This document shows, one piece after another, positions 18,668-26,711 of a DNA stretch of 61,877 nt. The DNA is from an uncultured Clostridiaceae bacterium (lineage in GTDB: Bacteria; Bacillota; Clostridia; TANB77; CAG-508), in contig CAOJVB010000007.1 in assembly GCA_948444845.1 (NCBI GenBank), forward strand, positions 1 through 61,877, written 5' to 3'. Both the position numbers and the translations under genes were made by a program. Numbering within the stretch: position 1 is the stretch's first letter; the number at the start of each line of letters is the position of its first letter. The notes beneath the pieces were generated by a model that was not told the DNA's origin, did no database searches, and was given only the letters and a program-made list of their open reading frames with translations.

Positions 18668-19366
18668 TTATCTTTCATCCCCCATATCAATCTCAATATC
18701 AATAATTTCATTAGAAACCTTAGAAGCGCTACCAGACTTGCTTACTGAACTTTTGCCTTTAAGATCATCAGAACTTACTTTCTTTATAGGTTCAACATGT
18801 TTTAAAAAGTAAAAACCTTCCTTATTATAAACAGTATTATCATCATAATCTATTACAAAATCTTGATTATTATTATTTTTAAACTCAACCCAAGTATGCA
18901 TTTTTTTAGATTTATCTGAAATACCATAAACATATCCAGTAACAATACTATTAGGGAAAGTAAGTAGCTGAGAAATATATTCAGCGCTAAATTTATCTTT
19001 TCTAACAACACTACCTTTAGAATTTTTATCATTTAAGGTTTCAGGTACAATATCAGAAAGTTTAGCAACTTTAATACAGTTAGCTCTTGTATTTATTGAA
19101 ATATAATCATTTTGTTTAGTTGTAAATTTAACAATTTTAGATCTATTAAAACTATCTATCAAATGATTTCTTTCATCTTCAGAAAAATCATTATTATTTA
19201 ATTTCATAATTGTGTTATAAATAAAATATTCATCAAAATAAAGGTGATTAGCCTCAGAAAGTAAGCTCATGATTTCTTTTTTATTATTATCATGAGTAGC
19301 TTTATCATATCTTCTATTCCAATCTTCACAATCAGTTAATGAAAAAGTTTGGTAAATGTCTGACAT
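18668..19366 (-). CDS. Unknown protein with a possible Cys-His-Asp papain-like triad
   Basis: A cytoplasmic-looking protein of 232 residues; I do not recognise the family. The upstream GTG at 19375 is in frame, but AGGAAGGTGA favours the ATG at 19366. The second half reads NSIVTGYVYGISDKSKK, then HTWVEF, then FVIDYD. A His-x-Trp-x-Glu strand followed by an Ile-Asp strand is typical of transglutaminase/papain-fold enzymes. A cysteine (TRANCIKVAK) lies some 60 residues before it, in a plausible nucleophile position. The C-terminus is Ser/Lys-rich and acidic. No partner gene is adjacent. Function is inference only. Confidence 0.6.
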   Translation of the reverse strand: MSDIYQTFSLTDCEDWNRRYDKATHDNNKKEIMSLLSEANHLYFDEYFIYNTIMKLNNNDFSEDERNHLIDSFNRSKIVKFTTKQNDYISINTRANCIKVAKLSDIVPETLNDKNSKGSVVRKDKFSAEYISQLLTFPNSIVTGYVYGISDKSKKMHTWVEFKNNNNQDFVIDYDDNTVYNKEGFYFLKHVEPIKKVSSDDLKGKSSVSKSGSASKVSNEIIDIEIDMGDER

Positions 19367-19461
19367 ATTAATCACCTTCCTTTCAATTAATATAAATAAT
19401 AATACAAATATATTATAGCGAAAAATGTAAAAAAATGCAAATTAAATAAAGCAATAATAGT

Positions 19462-19489
19462 TTGCAATTAAAAAAACTTATGATATAAT
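19462..19489 (+). promoter_or_regulatory. Promoter of the DUF1294 gene
   Basis: TTGCAA at 19462-19467, a 16-base spacer and TATAAT at 19484-19489, 28 bases before the start codon. Confidence 0.6.
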
Positions 19490-19516
19490 TCATTTAGAAA
19501 AGGAGATGAATAAAAA

Positions 19517-19816
19517 ATGTTTGAAAATACAATAAATATTTCATGGCTATTTACAATACAAAGCTTTATAATTTATTTGCTAATAATAAATATAATAACA
19601 TTTTTAGCTATGTGGATAGATAAAACTAAGGCCAAAAAAGGAAAATGGAGAATAAGTGAAGGTACGTTATTTATACTAGCCCTATTAGGAGGCTCTATTG
19701 GGGGAATAGCAGGAATGTATACATTTAGGCATAAAACAAAGAAGCCACGTTTTACAATAGGTTTTCCAGCAATATTAATATTAGAAGTAATTATATATTT
19801 TATATATTTTATTTAG
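19517..19816 (+). CDS. DUF1294 family small membrane protein
   Basis: A 99-residue protein with three membrane segments. The DUF1294 pattern is clear: DKTKAKKGKWRISEGTLF, then LLGGSIGGIAGMYTFRHKTKKPRF. The function of the family is unknown. RBS AAAAGGAGATG at about 19498. It has its own promoter and is followed by a REP-like hairpin. Confidence 0.88.
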   Translation: MFENTINISWLFTIQSFIIYLLIINIITFLAMWIDKTKAKKGKWRISEGTLFILALLGGSIGGIAGMYTFRHKTKKPRFTIGFPAILILEVIIYFIYFI

Positions 19817-19842
19817 AAAATGTGAATACAAATAAAACAAGA

Positions 19843-19866
19843 GGCACAAGGCATAGTGCCCCTACA
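19843..19866. repeat. REP-like hairpin
   Basis: GGCAC...GTGCC arms followed by CCTAC. The right side matches, in inverted orientation, the GTAGGGGCAC sequence at 18201. Confidence 0.5.
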
Positions 19867-19906
19867 AATATATTATAAATATGAATATAAGAGAGGAAAA
19901 TAAAAA

Positions 19907-20437
19907 ATGAAAGAACAATTTATACAATTATTAAAAGAAACAAATAGAGAAGGAATGGACAAACTAATAGAATTTTTAGAACATTCAGACTTCTTCAGAG
20001 CACCAGCAAGTACAAGATTTCACGGTGCATTTGAAGGTGGACTATTAGAACATAGCATGAAAGTATACGAAATATTAAAAGAAAAATCAGGAGACAGTGA
20101 AGCAGTAAGAATAATAGCACTTTTACACGACATATGCAAAGCAAACTTTTATAAAGTAGATTATAGAAATGCAAAAAATGAACTAGGTGTATGGGAAAAA
20201 GTTCCATACTACACAATAGATGATACAATACCATATGGACATGGTGAAAAATCTGTAATGATGATATCAGAATTCATAAAACTAACTCCAGAAGAAAGAT
20301 ATGCAATACGTTGGCATATGGGCTTTACCGAGCCAAAAGAACTATATACAACAATAGGTGCAGCATATAAAAAATATCCAATAGCATTATTAACACATGA
20401 AGCAGACTTAGAGGCTACATATTTCTATGATATTTAG
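19907..20437 (+). CDS. HD-domain hydrolase
   Basis: A 176-residue HD-superfamily protein, probably a metal-dependent phosphohydrolase. The metal-binding order is visible: His in GGLLEHSMKV, the HD pair in ALLHDICKANF, His in PYGHGEKS, His in IRWHMGF, and Asp in THEADLEATY. This is the single-domain form found in many Clostridia; the substrate is unknown. RBS AGAGAGGA at about 19890. It has no close operon partner. Confidence 0.85.
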   Translation: MKEQFIQLLKETNREGMDKLIEFLEHSDFFRAPASTRFHGAFEGGLLEHSMKVYEILKEKSGDSEAVRIIALLHDICKANFYKVDYRNAKNELGVWEKVPYYTIDDTIPYGHGEKSVMMISEFIKLTPEERYAIRWHMGFTEPKELYTTIGAAYKKYPIALLTHEADLEATYFYDI

Positions 20438-20593
20438 TAATATTTTTTGTACTCTACAAAATTATATAAGATAAAAAATAAGATTAAACTTATAAAATTA
20501 TGTGAAATGTATATAATAAAAGCACATTTGAATATGGACTTAACAATATTTGAAATATATAATTGATAAAAAAATAGAGGGGAAATAAAATAA

Positions 20594-20815
20594 ATGAAAG
20601 GAGAAAAGGCTATTACGCTAATAGCCTTAGTTATAACAATAATAATATTAATAATTTTAGCAGGAGTAGGAATAAATTTAAGTTTAGGAGAAAATGGAAT
20701 ATTTAAAAGAGCGAAAGAAGCAAAAAATAAATACTTAACAGCACAAGAAAATGAAGAAAAAGGCTTAAATGAAACAGAAAATTACATAAAGGAATATCTA
20801 AATTATAAGCAATAG
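20594..20815 (+). CDS. Prepilin-like protein with type IV pilin N-terminus
   Basis: A 73-residue protein. The start MKGEKAITLIALVITIII has the prepilin signature: a short basic leader, a hydrophobic helix, but Ala rather than Phe at the mature start. The helix continues to about residue 25, followed by a charged helix. This is the type of short prepilin-like protein that is common in AT-rich gut Clostridia. RBS GAGGGGAAA. The next open frame begins 11 bases later and may be the rest of the same protein after a frame break. Confidence 0.7.
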   Translation: MKGEKAITLIALVITIIILIILAGVGINLSLGENGIFKRAKEAKNKYLTAQENEEKGLNETENYIKEYLNYKQ

Positions 20816-20826
20816 CTGGTGGATTA

Positions 20827-21111
20827 ATGTTTATAGACGTAGATAATGTTATTGAAGAAGGAAGTGGAGCAAATTATAAATATACAGCTCAAGAAGATTC
20901 AATTGCATACATATATGCTAATGGATATAATAAAGGATTTGCAGGACTTCTAAATAATAAACCTATATTTCGTTTTCAATGCGGAAATTCTGGAAATGGG
21001 GATCAGGTTACAGATCTAATTTCTATAAAAAAAGGCCAAACTTTGAGTTTTTATGAATGGGGTGGTGGCACAGGAGAACTTTCTGTTATAATATATAAAA
21101 TATTACAATAA
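20827..21111 (+). CDS. Hypothetical protein, possible C-terminal part of the prepilin-like protein
   Basis: A 94-residue open frame with no recognised family, rich in Gly and aromatic residues (SIAYIYANGYNKGFAGLLN, YEWGGGTGELS). It looks like a small beta-rich exported domain. No RBS precedes the ATG. Read upstream, the same frame gives AIAGGLMFIDVD directly after a stop. So this is probably the pilin-like head domain of the gene before it, joined through a frame break that does not involve CGG. Alternatively it is a separate small gene. Confidence 0.5.
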   Translation: MFIDVDNVIEEGSGANYKYTAQEDSIAYIYANGYNKGFAGLLNNKPIFRFQCGNSGNGDQVTDLISIKKGQTLSFYEWGGGTGELSVIIYKILQ

Positions 21112-21200
21112 TTAGATTTTTGTTTTTTAAAAATCTAAAATCCGAATAATTAGTCAGTAGGCTTGAAGTGATAAAATGTATATGATAGAATATAGTTAAT

Positions 21201-21234
21201 AAAGACAGTACAAAATAAAATATGTACTGTCTTT
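21201..21234 (+). terminator. Terminator after the prepilin-like genes
   Basis: AAAGACAGTAC ... GTACTGTCTTT perfect arms with a 12-base AT loop, followed by AAAAAT. Confidence 0.75.
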
Positions 21235-21240
21235 AAAAAT

Positions 21241-21315
21241 GAGATTTTAGGGACACACCTGAAAATCTCATCAAAAATGAAAATGAGATTTTTTAGGTAG
21301 CGTCCCCAAAATCTC
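21241..21315. repeat. Nested intergenic palindrome with GGGA...TCCCC core
   Basis: GAGATTTT...AAAATCTC occurs twice (21241-21269 and 21285-21315), and the outer arms pair across the whole block. The block ends with GCGTCCCCAAAATCTC and belongs to the same loose family as 4885 and 8234. Confidence 0.65.
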
Positions 21316-21333
21316 AAAGAGAGGAAAAAATAT

Positions 21334-23061
21334 ATGAAACCAAAAAATATGCTATATGCAGCAAAAGAATTTAATAATATAAAAGAAATTATTTATAATT
21401 CTGCTGAAAAATTTTCAAACCAAATTGCATTTGTAATAAAACATCAAGCAAATAAAAAGATAACTTATGAAAATATTACATACAAAAAGTTGTTAGAAGA
21501 TATTAATAGCTTTGGAACAGCTTTATACAAGATGGGGCTTAATGGCAAAAGAATAGCAATTATAGGAAAAAATAGATATGAATGGGTAATTTCTCATCTT
21601 GCAAATTTATTAGGAGGTATAGTTTCTGTTCCATTAGATAAAGATTTACAATATGAAGAACTAGAAAATTCTATTATAAGAAGTAAAGCAGACTGTATAA
21701 TATTTGATGAAAAATTAACAGATAAAATAGAAAAAATTAGAGAAGAAAATAACACTAATTTAACAAGCTATATATGTATGAGTAAAATAGAAGGATTTGA
21801 ATCAGTAGAAGAGCTTATAAAGCAAGGTAAAGATTCAATAGAAAAAGGAAACACTGAGTATATTGATGCCAAAATTGATGAAAATATAATGAACATACTA
21901 CTATTTACATCAGGAACTACATCAAAATCAAAAGCAGTTATGCTTTCTCAAAGAAACATTGCATCAAATATATATGCAATGCAATGTGTAGAAGATATTA
22001 GAAGTACAGATACTAATATTGCGTTTTTACCATTTCACCACATATTTGGCTCAACTTGCTTAATAATGATGCTTGCATGTGGAGTAAAAACAGTATTTCC
22101 AGATGGTTTAAGATATATTAAGCAAAACTTAAAAGAATATAAAGTAACACTATTTGTTGGAGTACCTGTTTTAGTAGAGGCTATTTATAAAACTATAATG
22201 AAAGAAATACAAAAACAAGGAAAAGCAAAAATAATAGAAGTAGCAATGAAAATTAGTAATATACTATTAAAATTACATATTGATATAAGAAGAAAACTAT
22301 TTAAACCAATAATTGATGCATTAGGAGGAGAACTTAGATTTATGATTTCAGGAGGAGCTCCAGCTGACCCTAAAATATCAAAAGGTTTTAATGACTTAGG
22401 AATAAAAACAGTACAAGGATATGGTTTAAGTGAAACATCACCTGTTATAGCAGCAGAAAATGACAAAGCACTTAAAAATGGCTCTGTTGGAATACCTATG
22501 GTAAATGACAAAATAGAAATAGTAAATGAAGATGAAAATGGAATTGGTGAAATAAGGGTAAAAGGCCCTAATGTAATGCTTGGATATTATGAAATGCCAG
22601 AACTTACAAATGAAGTATTAAAAGATGGATGGTTCTATACTGGAGATTTAGGGTGTTTTGACAAAGATGGATATTTATTTATAACAGGAAGAAATAAAAA
22701 CATGATAGTATTAAGAAATGGAAAAAAAGTATTCCCAGAAGAACTTGAAATATTAGTAAATAGGTTAGAATTAGTAGAAGAATCAATGGTATTCGGCATG
22801 CCAAGTAAAGAAGATGAAACAGATGTAAAAGTTTCAGTAAAAATTGTATATAATAAAGAAGTTGTTAGAGAAAAATATAAGGGAAAATCAGAAGAAGAGT
22901 TATATCAAATTATATGGGAACAAATAAAAGAATTAAACAAATCATTCCCAAGATATAAACATATACAAAAAATGCTTTTAACAGATGAAGAACTTATAAA
23001 AACAACAACTAAAAAGATAAAAAGACAAGAAGAAATGAAAAAGATACTGGGAAGTGAATAG
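21334..23061 (+). CDS. Long-chain acyl-CoA/acyl-ACP synthetase (AMP-forming)
   Basis: An ANL-superfamily ligase that activates a carboxylic acid, most likely a fatty acid, through an acyl-adenylate. The P-loop is LLFTSGTTSKSKAV. The A5 motif is YGLSETSPV, the A7 motif is WFYTGDLGCFDKDGYLFITG, and the catalytic lysine is expected near KTTTKKIKRQ at the C-terminus. The 575-residue length fits FadD/AAE-type enzymes. RBS AGAGAGGA at about 21317. The next gene is a FabG-like reductase on the same strand with a 130-base gap, so the two may share a lipid pathway. Confidence 0.88.
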   Translation: MKPKNMLYAAKEFNNIKEIIYNSAEKFSNQIAFVIKHQANKKITYENITYKKLLEDINSFGTALYKMGLNGKRIAIIGKNRYEWVISHLANLLGGIVSVPLDKDLQYEELENSIIRSKADCIIFDEKLTDKIEKIREENNTNLTSYICMSKIEGFESVEELIKQGKDSIEKGNTEYIDAKIDENIMNILLFTSGTTSKSKAVMLSQRNIASNIYAMQCVEDIRSTDTNIAFLPFHHIFGSTCLIMMLACGVKTVFPDGLRYIKQNLKEYKVTLFVGVPVLVEAIYKTIMKEIQKQGKAKIIEVAMKISNILLKLHIDIRRKLFKPIIDALGGELRFMISGGAPADPKISKGFNDLGIKTVQGYGLSETSPVIAAENDKALKNGSVGIPMVNDKIEIVNEDENGIGEIRVKGPNVMLGYYEMPELTNEVLKDGWFYTGDLGCFDKDGYLFITGRNKNMIVLRNGKKVFPEELEILVNRLELVEESMVFGMPSKEDETDVKVSVKIVYNKEVVREKYKGKSEEELYQIIWEQIKELNKSFPRYKHIQKMLLTDEELIKTTTKKIKRQEEMKKILGSE

Positions 23062-23193
23062 GAACAGTAGTATAATGTGAATGACATCATTTGTTTTAAG
23101 CTAATGAATAGTGAATAATGAAGAATGAATGATGAATAATTATAAAATGGAATACCAGTTAAAGGTAACGAAAAAGAAAGAAGGAATAGAAAA

Positions 23194-23943
23194 ATGATTA
23201 GTATTAATTATGAAGGAAAAGTTGTAATAGTAACAGGTGGAACTAGAGGAATAGGCTTAGAAACAGTTAAAGCATTTAAAGAAAATGGAGCAAAAGTTAT
23301 TTTATTTGGCTCAAAGGAAGAAACAGTTACAAATGCAATAGAAAAATTAAAAGAAGAAAACATGGAAGTAGAAGGATATTATCCTAACCTAAATAATGTG
23401 GAAGAAGTAGAAAAAACTATAAATGAAATTTATAAAAAACATGGCAGAATAGATGTATTAGTTAATAATGCAGGAATATCATCAAATAAAAAGATTGAAA
23501 ACACAACATATGAAGAATTTGAAAAAATTATGGATTTAAATGTAAATGCTATGTTTAATGTATCAAAAGCAGTAACAAAATATATGAAAGAAGCAAAAAA
23601 TGGAGTTATATTAAATACTTCATCAATGGTAAGTAAATATGGTCAACCATCAGGCTTAGGCTACCCTACAAGTAAATTTGCAGTTAATGGTTTCACACTA
23701 TCACTAGCACGCGAACTTGCGCCATTTAACATTAGAGTAAATGCAGTAGCACCAGGAATAACAAACACTGATATGGTAGCAAACTTACCAAAAGAAATGA
23801 TAGAACCACTAATAAAAACAATACCACTTGGAAGAATAGGTGAGCCACGAGATATAGCAAATGCATTCCTATTTTTAGGAAGCGATATGGCAAGCTATAT
23901 ATCAGGAGTAGTTTTATCAGTAGATGGACTATCAAGAACCTAA
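23194..23943 (+). CDS. Short-chain dehydrogenase/reductase, FabG-like
   Basis: A classical SDR of 249 residues. The dinucleotide-binding motif is TGGTRGIG near residues 11-18, the structural motif is NNAG (LVNNAGIS), and the catalytic set is Asn, Ser (NTSSM), Tyr and Lys (YPTSK). The C-terminus (SYISGVVLSVDG) is the usual FabG ending. It reduces a 3-oxoacyl-thioester or a related carbonyl with NAD(P)H; the exact substrate is not shown. RBS AAGAAGGAA. It ends in a clear terminator. Confidence 0.88.
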   Translation: MISINYEGKVVIVTGGTRGIGLETVKAFKENGAKVILFGSKEETVTNAIEKLKEENMEVEGYYPNLNNVEEVEKTINEIYKKHGRIDVLVNNAGISSNKKIENTTYEEFEKIMDLNVNAMFNVSKAVTKYMKEAKNGVILNTSSMVSKYGQPSGLGYPTSKFAVNGFTLSLARELAPFNIRVNAVAPGITNTDMVANLPKEMIEPLIKTIPLGRIGEPRDIANAFLFLGSDMASYISGVVLSVDGLSRT

Positions 23944-23986
23944 AAAAGCTAGGCAAAATTTTAATTTATGTGAAATAAAATTTAAT

Positions 23987-24030
23987 AAAAAATACCTCAA
24001 TTGATGTAAGATTCAGTTTGAGGTATTTTT
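23987..24030 (+). terminator. Terminator after the SDR gene
   Basis: AAAAATACCTCAA ... TTGAGGTATTTTT arms, followed by T-rich sequence. Confidence 0.85.
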
Positions 24031-24108
24031 TTATATAAATATAGCAAAAACTATTTAAAAGGAAACAAAAATTTGTTATAATACAAAATATATAAAAGAG
24101 GTGTTAAT

Positions 24109-25101
24109 ATGGAAAATAATATAATTTTTTATACTGATGAAGATAATAATGTGAAAATCGAAGTAATATTAGAAAATGAAAATGTATGGTTAACCCAGAA
24201 TTCATTAGCAAAATTATTTGATACAACAAGAAATAATATAACAATGCATATAAAAAATATATTTACTGATGAAGAATTAGAAATAGAATCAGTTAGTAAG
24301 GAAAACTTACTAACTGCCAATGATGGTAAAAAGTATAAAACAAAACTGTATAATTTAGATATGATAATATCTCTTGGATTTAGAGTAAATTCTAAAAAAG
24401 CCATTAAATTTAGAACATGGGCTAATAAAATAATAAAAGAATATATGATTAAGGGATTTGCATTAGATGACGACAGATTTTTGAAAGGTGGAAAAGTTAA
24501 TCAAAAATATTTTGACGAATTATTAGAAAGAATAAAAGTAATTCGTACAAGTGAAAGAATGGCATATCAAAAGATAACAGATATATTTATGACCACATCA
24601 ATAGATTATGATAAAAATTCTGAAGAGGCATATACTTTCTTTAAAATAGTACAAAATAAGCTTCATTATGCAATAACAGGACATACAGCAGCAGAATTAA
24701 TTTATGAAAGAGTAGATAGTGAAAAAATAAATATGGGACTTACGAATTGGAAAGAAGCACCAGATGGAATGATATATAAATATGATATTAGTGTAGCGAA
24801 AAATTATTTAAATGAAAACGAATTAAAGAAATTAAATAATTTAACTACTTTGTTTTTAGACTATGCAGAAACAATGGCAGAAGAAGAACAAGTAATGACA
24901 ATGAAGGATTGGATAAATGAAACAGACAATCTTTTAAAATTTAGAAAAAAAGAAATATTAAAAGATTTTGGAAAAGTATCACACAAACAAGCAATTGAAA
25001 AAGCAAATAATGAATATGAAAAGTATAGAGTTAAACAAGATGAACAATATATTTCTAGCATGGATGAAATGTATAAAAAGTATTTAGAAGAGAATAAATA
25101 G
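24109..25101 (+). CDS. RhuM-family protein
   Basis: A 330-residue member of the RhuM family, first named from a Salmonella pathogenicity island and widespread in mobile and defence-associated regions. Its biochemical role is unknown. The N-terminal half has the family pattern WLTQNSLAKLFDTTRNNITMH, which is helix-turn-helix-like and suggests DNA binding, then LYNLDMIISLGFRVNSKKA and FRTWANKIIKEYMIKGF. The C-terminal part is helical. RBS AGAGGTG at about 24096, with an extended -10 (TGTTATAAT) at 24074-24082. It lies close to the mobile-element insertion. Confidence 0.88.
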   Translation: MENNIIFYTDEDNNVKIEVILENENVWLTQNSLAKLFDTTRNNITMHIKNIFTDEELEIESVSKENLLTANDGKKYKTKLYNLDMIISLGFRVNSKKAIKFRTWANKIIKEYMIKGFALDDDRFLKGGKVNQKYFDELLERIKVIRTSERMAYQKITDIFMTTSIDYDKNSEEAYTFFKIVQNKLHYAITGHTAAELIYERVDSEKINMGLTNWKEAPDGMIYKYDISVAKNYLNENELKKLNNLTTLFLDYAETMAEEEQVMTMKDWINETDNLLKFRKKEILKDFGKVSHKQAIEKANNEYEKYRVKQDEQYISSMDEMYKKYLEENK

Positions 25102-25132
25102 GAGAATTTAAATTATTATAGGAGTAATAAAT

Positions 25133-25666
25133 ATGGAGCATTTAGGAACGATAATGTGGACAAGTAAACGACTGATATTGAGAAGATTTGAAGAAAAGGA
25201 CGCAGAAGAATTATATCTTGGTTATATTAATCAAAAAGAATTTTTATATTATGCTAATAAGGAAAGAAAAACTTTAGAAGAAGAAAAAATGTCTTTAATT
25301 AATATTAATAACAAATATAAAGATAATAATTACTATAATTGGTTAATAACATTAAAAGATACTAGAGAAATAATAGGTTCAATAAATTTAAGAGTGATTG
25401 AAAATAATGATTCAGTGGAATTTAATTATGCTATAGATAATAGATATACTAATAAAGGATATATGACAGAGGCATTAGAAATAGTAAAAGATTTTTGCCT
25501 AAATAAGTTAAAAATACAAAGATTTCAAGAGGGATGTTGTATAGAAAATATAGCTTCTAAAAAAGTTATGGAAAAGTGTAAAATGGAATATGAAGGTACT
25601 TTAAGGAAATATATAAAATTAAAAGATGGGTACCATGATATGTGTATATATTCAATAATAAAATAA
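25133..25666 (+). CDS. GNAT N-acetyltransferase, RimJ/RimL type
   Basis: A 177-residue acetyltransferase that transfers an acetyl group from acetyl-CoA. The start of the fold is TSKRLILRRFEEKDAEELY, and the acetyl-CoA-binding region reads IDNRYTNKGYMTEALEIVKDFC. The C-terminus (EGTLRKYIKLKDGYHDMCIY) matches the RimJ/RimL subfamily. The substrate could be a protein N-terminus or a small molecule. It follows the RhuM gene by 31 bases on the same strand (RBS TAGGAG), so the two are probably cotranscribed. Confidence 0.88.
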   Translation: MEHLGTIMWTSKRLILRRFEEKDAEELYLGYINQKEFLYYANKERKTLEEEKMSLININNKYKDNNYYNWLITLKDTREIIGSINLRVIENNDSVEFNYAIDNRYTNKGYMTEALEIVKDFCLNKLKIQRFQEGCCIENIASKKVMEKCKMEYEGTLRKYIKLKDGYHDMCIYSIIK

Positions 25667-25774
25667 TTAGATGTAGCAAGAAAAAATTCATATAAAAATA
25701 TCTACATTGATAATGAACTAGAATAAGAGACGAGTAGTAAGAAAAACTTACTAGTCCAAATAGGAGAGAAAAAA

Positions 25775-26051
25775 ATGTTTAAATTACACTCAGAATATAA
25801 GCCAACTGGCGACCAGCCACAGGCAATAGAATATTTAAGTAAAGGAATAATAGAAGGTAAGAAATTCCAGACGCTTCTAGGGGTTACAGGTTCTCGGGAA
25901 AACTTTCACAATGGCAAATATCATTCAAAAAGTACAAAAACCAACACTCGTTTTAGCACATAATAAGACACTAGCAGGACAACTATATTCCGAATTCAAA
26001 GAGTTCTTCCCAGAGAACAACGTTGAATATTTCGTATCTTATTATGATTAA
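25775..26051 (+). pseudogene. uvrB: UvrB, 5' fragment only, interrupted by the mobile element
   Basis: UvrB is the helicase-like damage-recognition subunit of nucleotide excision repair. The start reads [20 protein letters not shown]. The Walker A loop GVTGSGKT is broken by one extra C at 25895 (TCT C GGG); skipping it restores [17 protein letters not shown] and the frame through FVSYYD. There the sequence changes abruptly and a stop follows at 26049. Intact UvrB continues YYQPEAY and is about 650 residues; here only 91 codons remain. The rest presumably lies beyond the far end of the inserted element, outside the window. Confidence 0.88.
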
Positions 26052-26068
26052 CACCAAGAATGGCTTTA

Positions 26069-26152
26069 TTTAGCCACTTTTAGTCCCTTTTAGTTTTATT
26101 TAGTTTAGTAAAAAATGACTAAATAAGCCTAAAAAAACTAAATAAAACTAAA
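26069..26152. promoter_or_regulatory. Helically phased TTTAG/CTAAA array at the element's left end
   Basis: TTTAG starts at 26069, 26079, 26089 and 26099, exactly 10 bases apart (a fifth at 26104). The complement CTAAA starts at 26119, 26129, 26138 and 26148. The two halves face each other around about 26111, and GTTTTATTTAGT (26093) pairs exactly with ACTAAATAAAAC (26138). One-turn spacing suggests a protein that binds cooperatively along one DNA face, for example recombinase/excisionase arm sites. Confidence 0.55.
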
Positions 26153-26175
26153 CAAACAAAAAAAGTTTGTGACCT

Positions 26176-26197
26176 AATTCGTGTAAAATTCGTGTAA
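26176..26197. repeat. Tandem 11-bp direct repeat
   Basis: AATTCGTGTAA occurs twice back to back, 31 bases before the first gene of the element. Similar repeats near element ends often serve as recombinase sites; this role is inferred. Confidence 0.5.
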
Positions 26198-26228
26198 TGA
26201 AAAAAACAAATATTTTTGGAGGAAAAGA

Positions 26229-26579
26229 ATGAAAGAAATTAAAATATCAGAAAAATTAGAAAAATTATTAAAAGATAGAAATTATAATATACAAAATGAA
26301 CAAACAAGTGATATATTTTTAAGTAGAGAAAAAGAAAATGAATTATTAAAGAAATTTGGTTTTAATGAAAGCGACAATGTAGACATTAATGACTTTTTTC
26401 AATTTGCTAGATATTTTGGAATAGATAAAGAATTATATTTAGGATTTAGAACTTTAAAAAAAGATGCAGATGTTTCTTGGGAAGATATAAAAAATCTTAA
26501 ATGGGAAGATGTTGATTTTGAAAAAGGAATAATAAACTTTCCAAACCAAAAAATAAAAAAAGAAAGAGCAGAGAGATAA
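26229..26579 (+). CDS. Hypothetical protein, 116 residues, with integrase-like fragment
   Basis: No confident family. The first 85 residues are charged and helical. The end reads SWEDIKNLKWEDVDFEKGII, which resembles the start of the catalytic domain of tyrosine recombinases (the LxWxDIDF strand after the first Arg). The catalytic Arg-His-Arg-Tyr set is absent, so it is at best a remnant or a regulator derived from an integrase. RBS TTGGAGGAAAA at about 26216. It is the first gene inside the element. Confidence 0.5.
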   Translation: MKEIKISEKLEKLLKDRNYNIQNEQTSDIFLSREKENELLKKFGFNESDNVDINDFFQFARYFGIDKELYLGFRTLKKDADVSWEDIKNLKWEDVDFEKGIINFPNQKIKKERAER

Positions 26580-26591
26580 ATGGAGGTATCT

Positions 26592-26684
26592 ATGGAAGAA
26601 AAGATAAATGATTTTTCAAATGATGATGAAATATTAGAAATAATAGAAGATTACTGCAAAGAAGTATTACCAAAAGAAAATTAA
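26592..26684 (+). CDS. Very small acidic protein, 30 residues
   Basis: Starts MEEKINDFSNDDEILEI and is strongly acidic. The RBS TGGAGG at 26581-26586 and the terminator just downstream support translation as the last gene of a two-gene unit. Function unknown. Confidence 0.4.
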   Translation: MEEKINDFSNDDEILEIIEDYCKEVLPKEN

Positions 26685-26711
26685 TGTAATAACTAAATAT
26701 ATAATTTTTTA

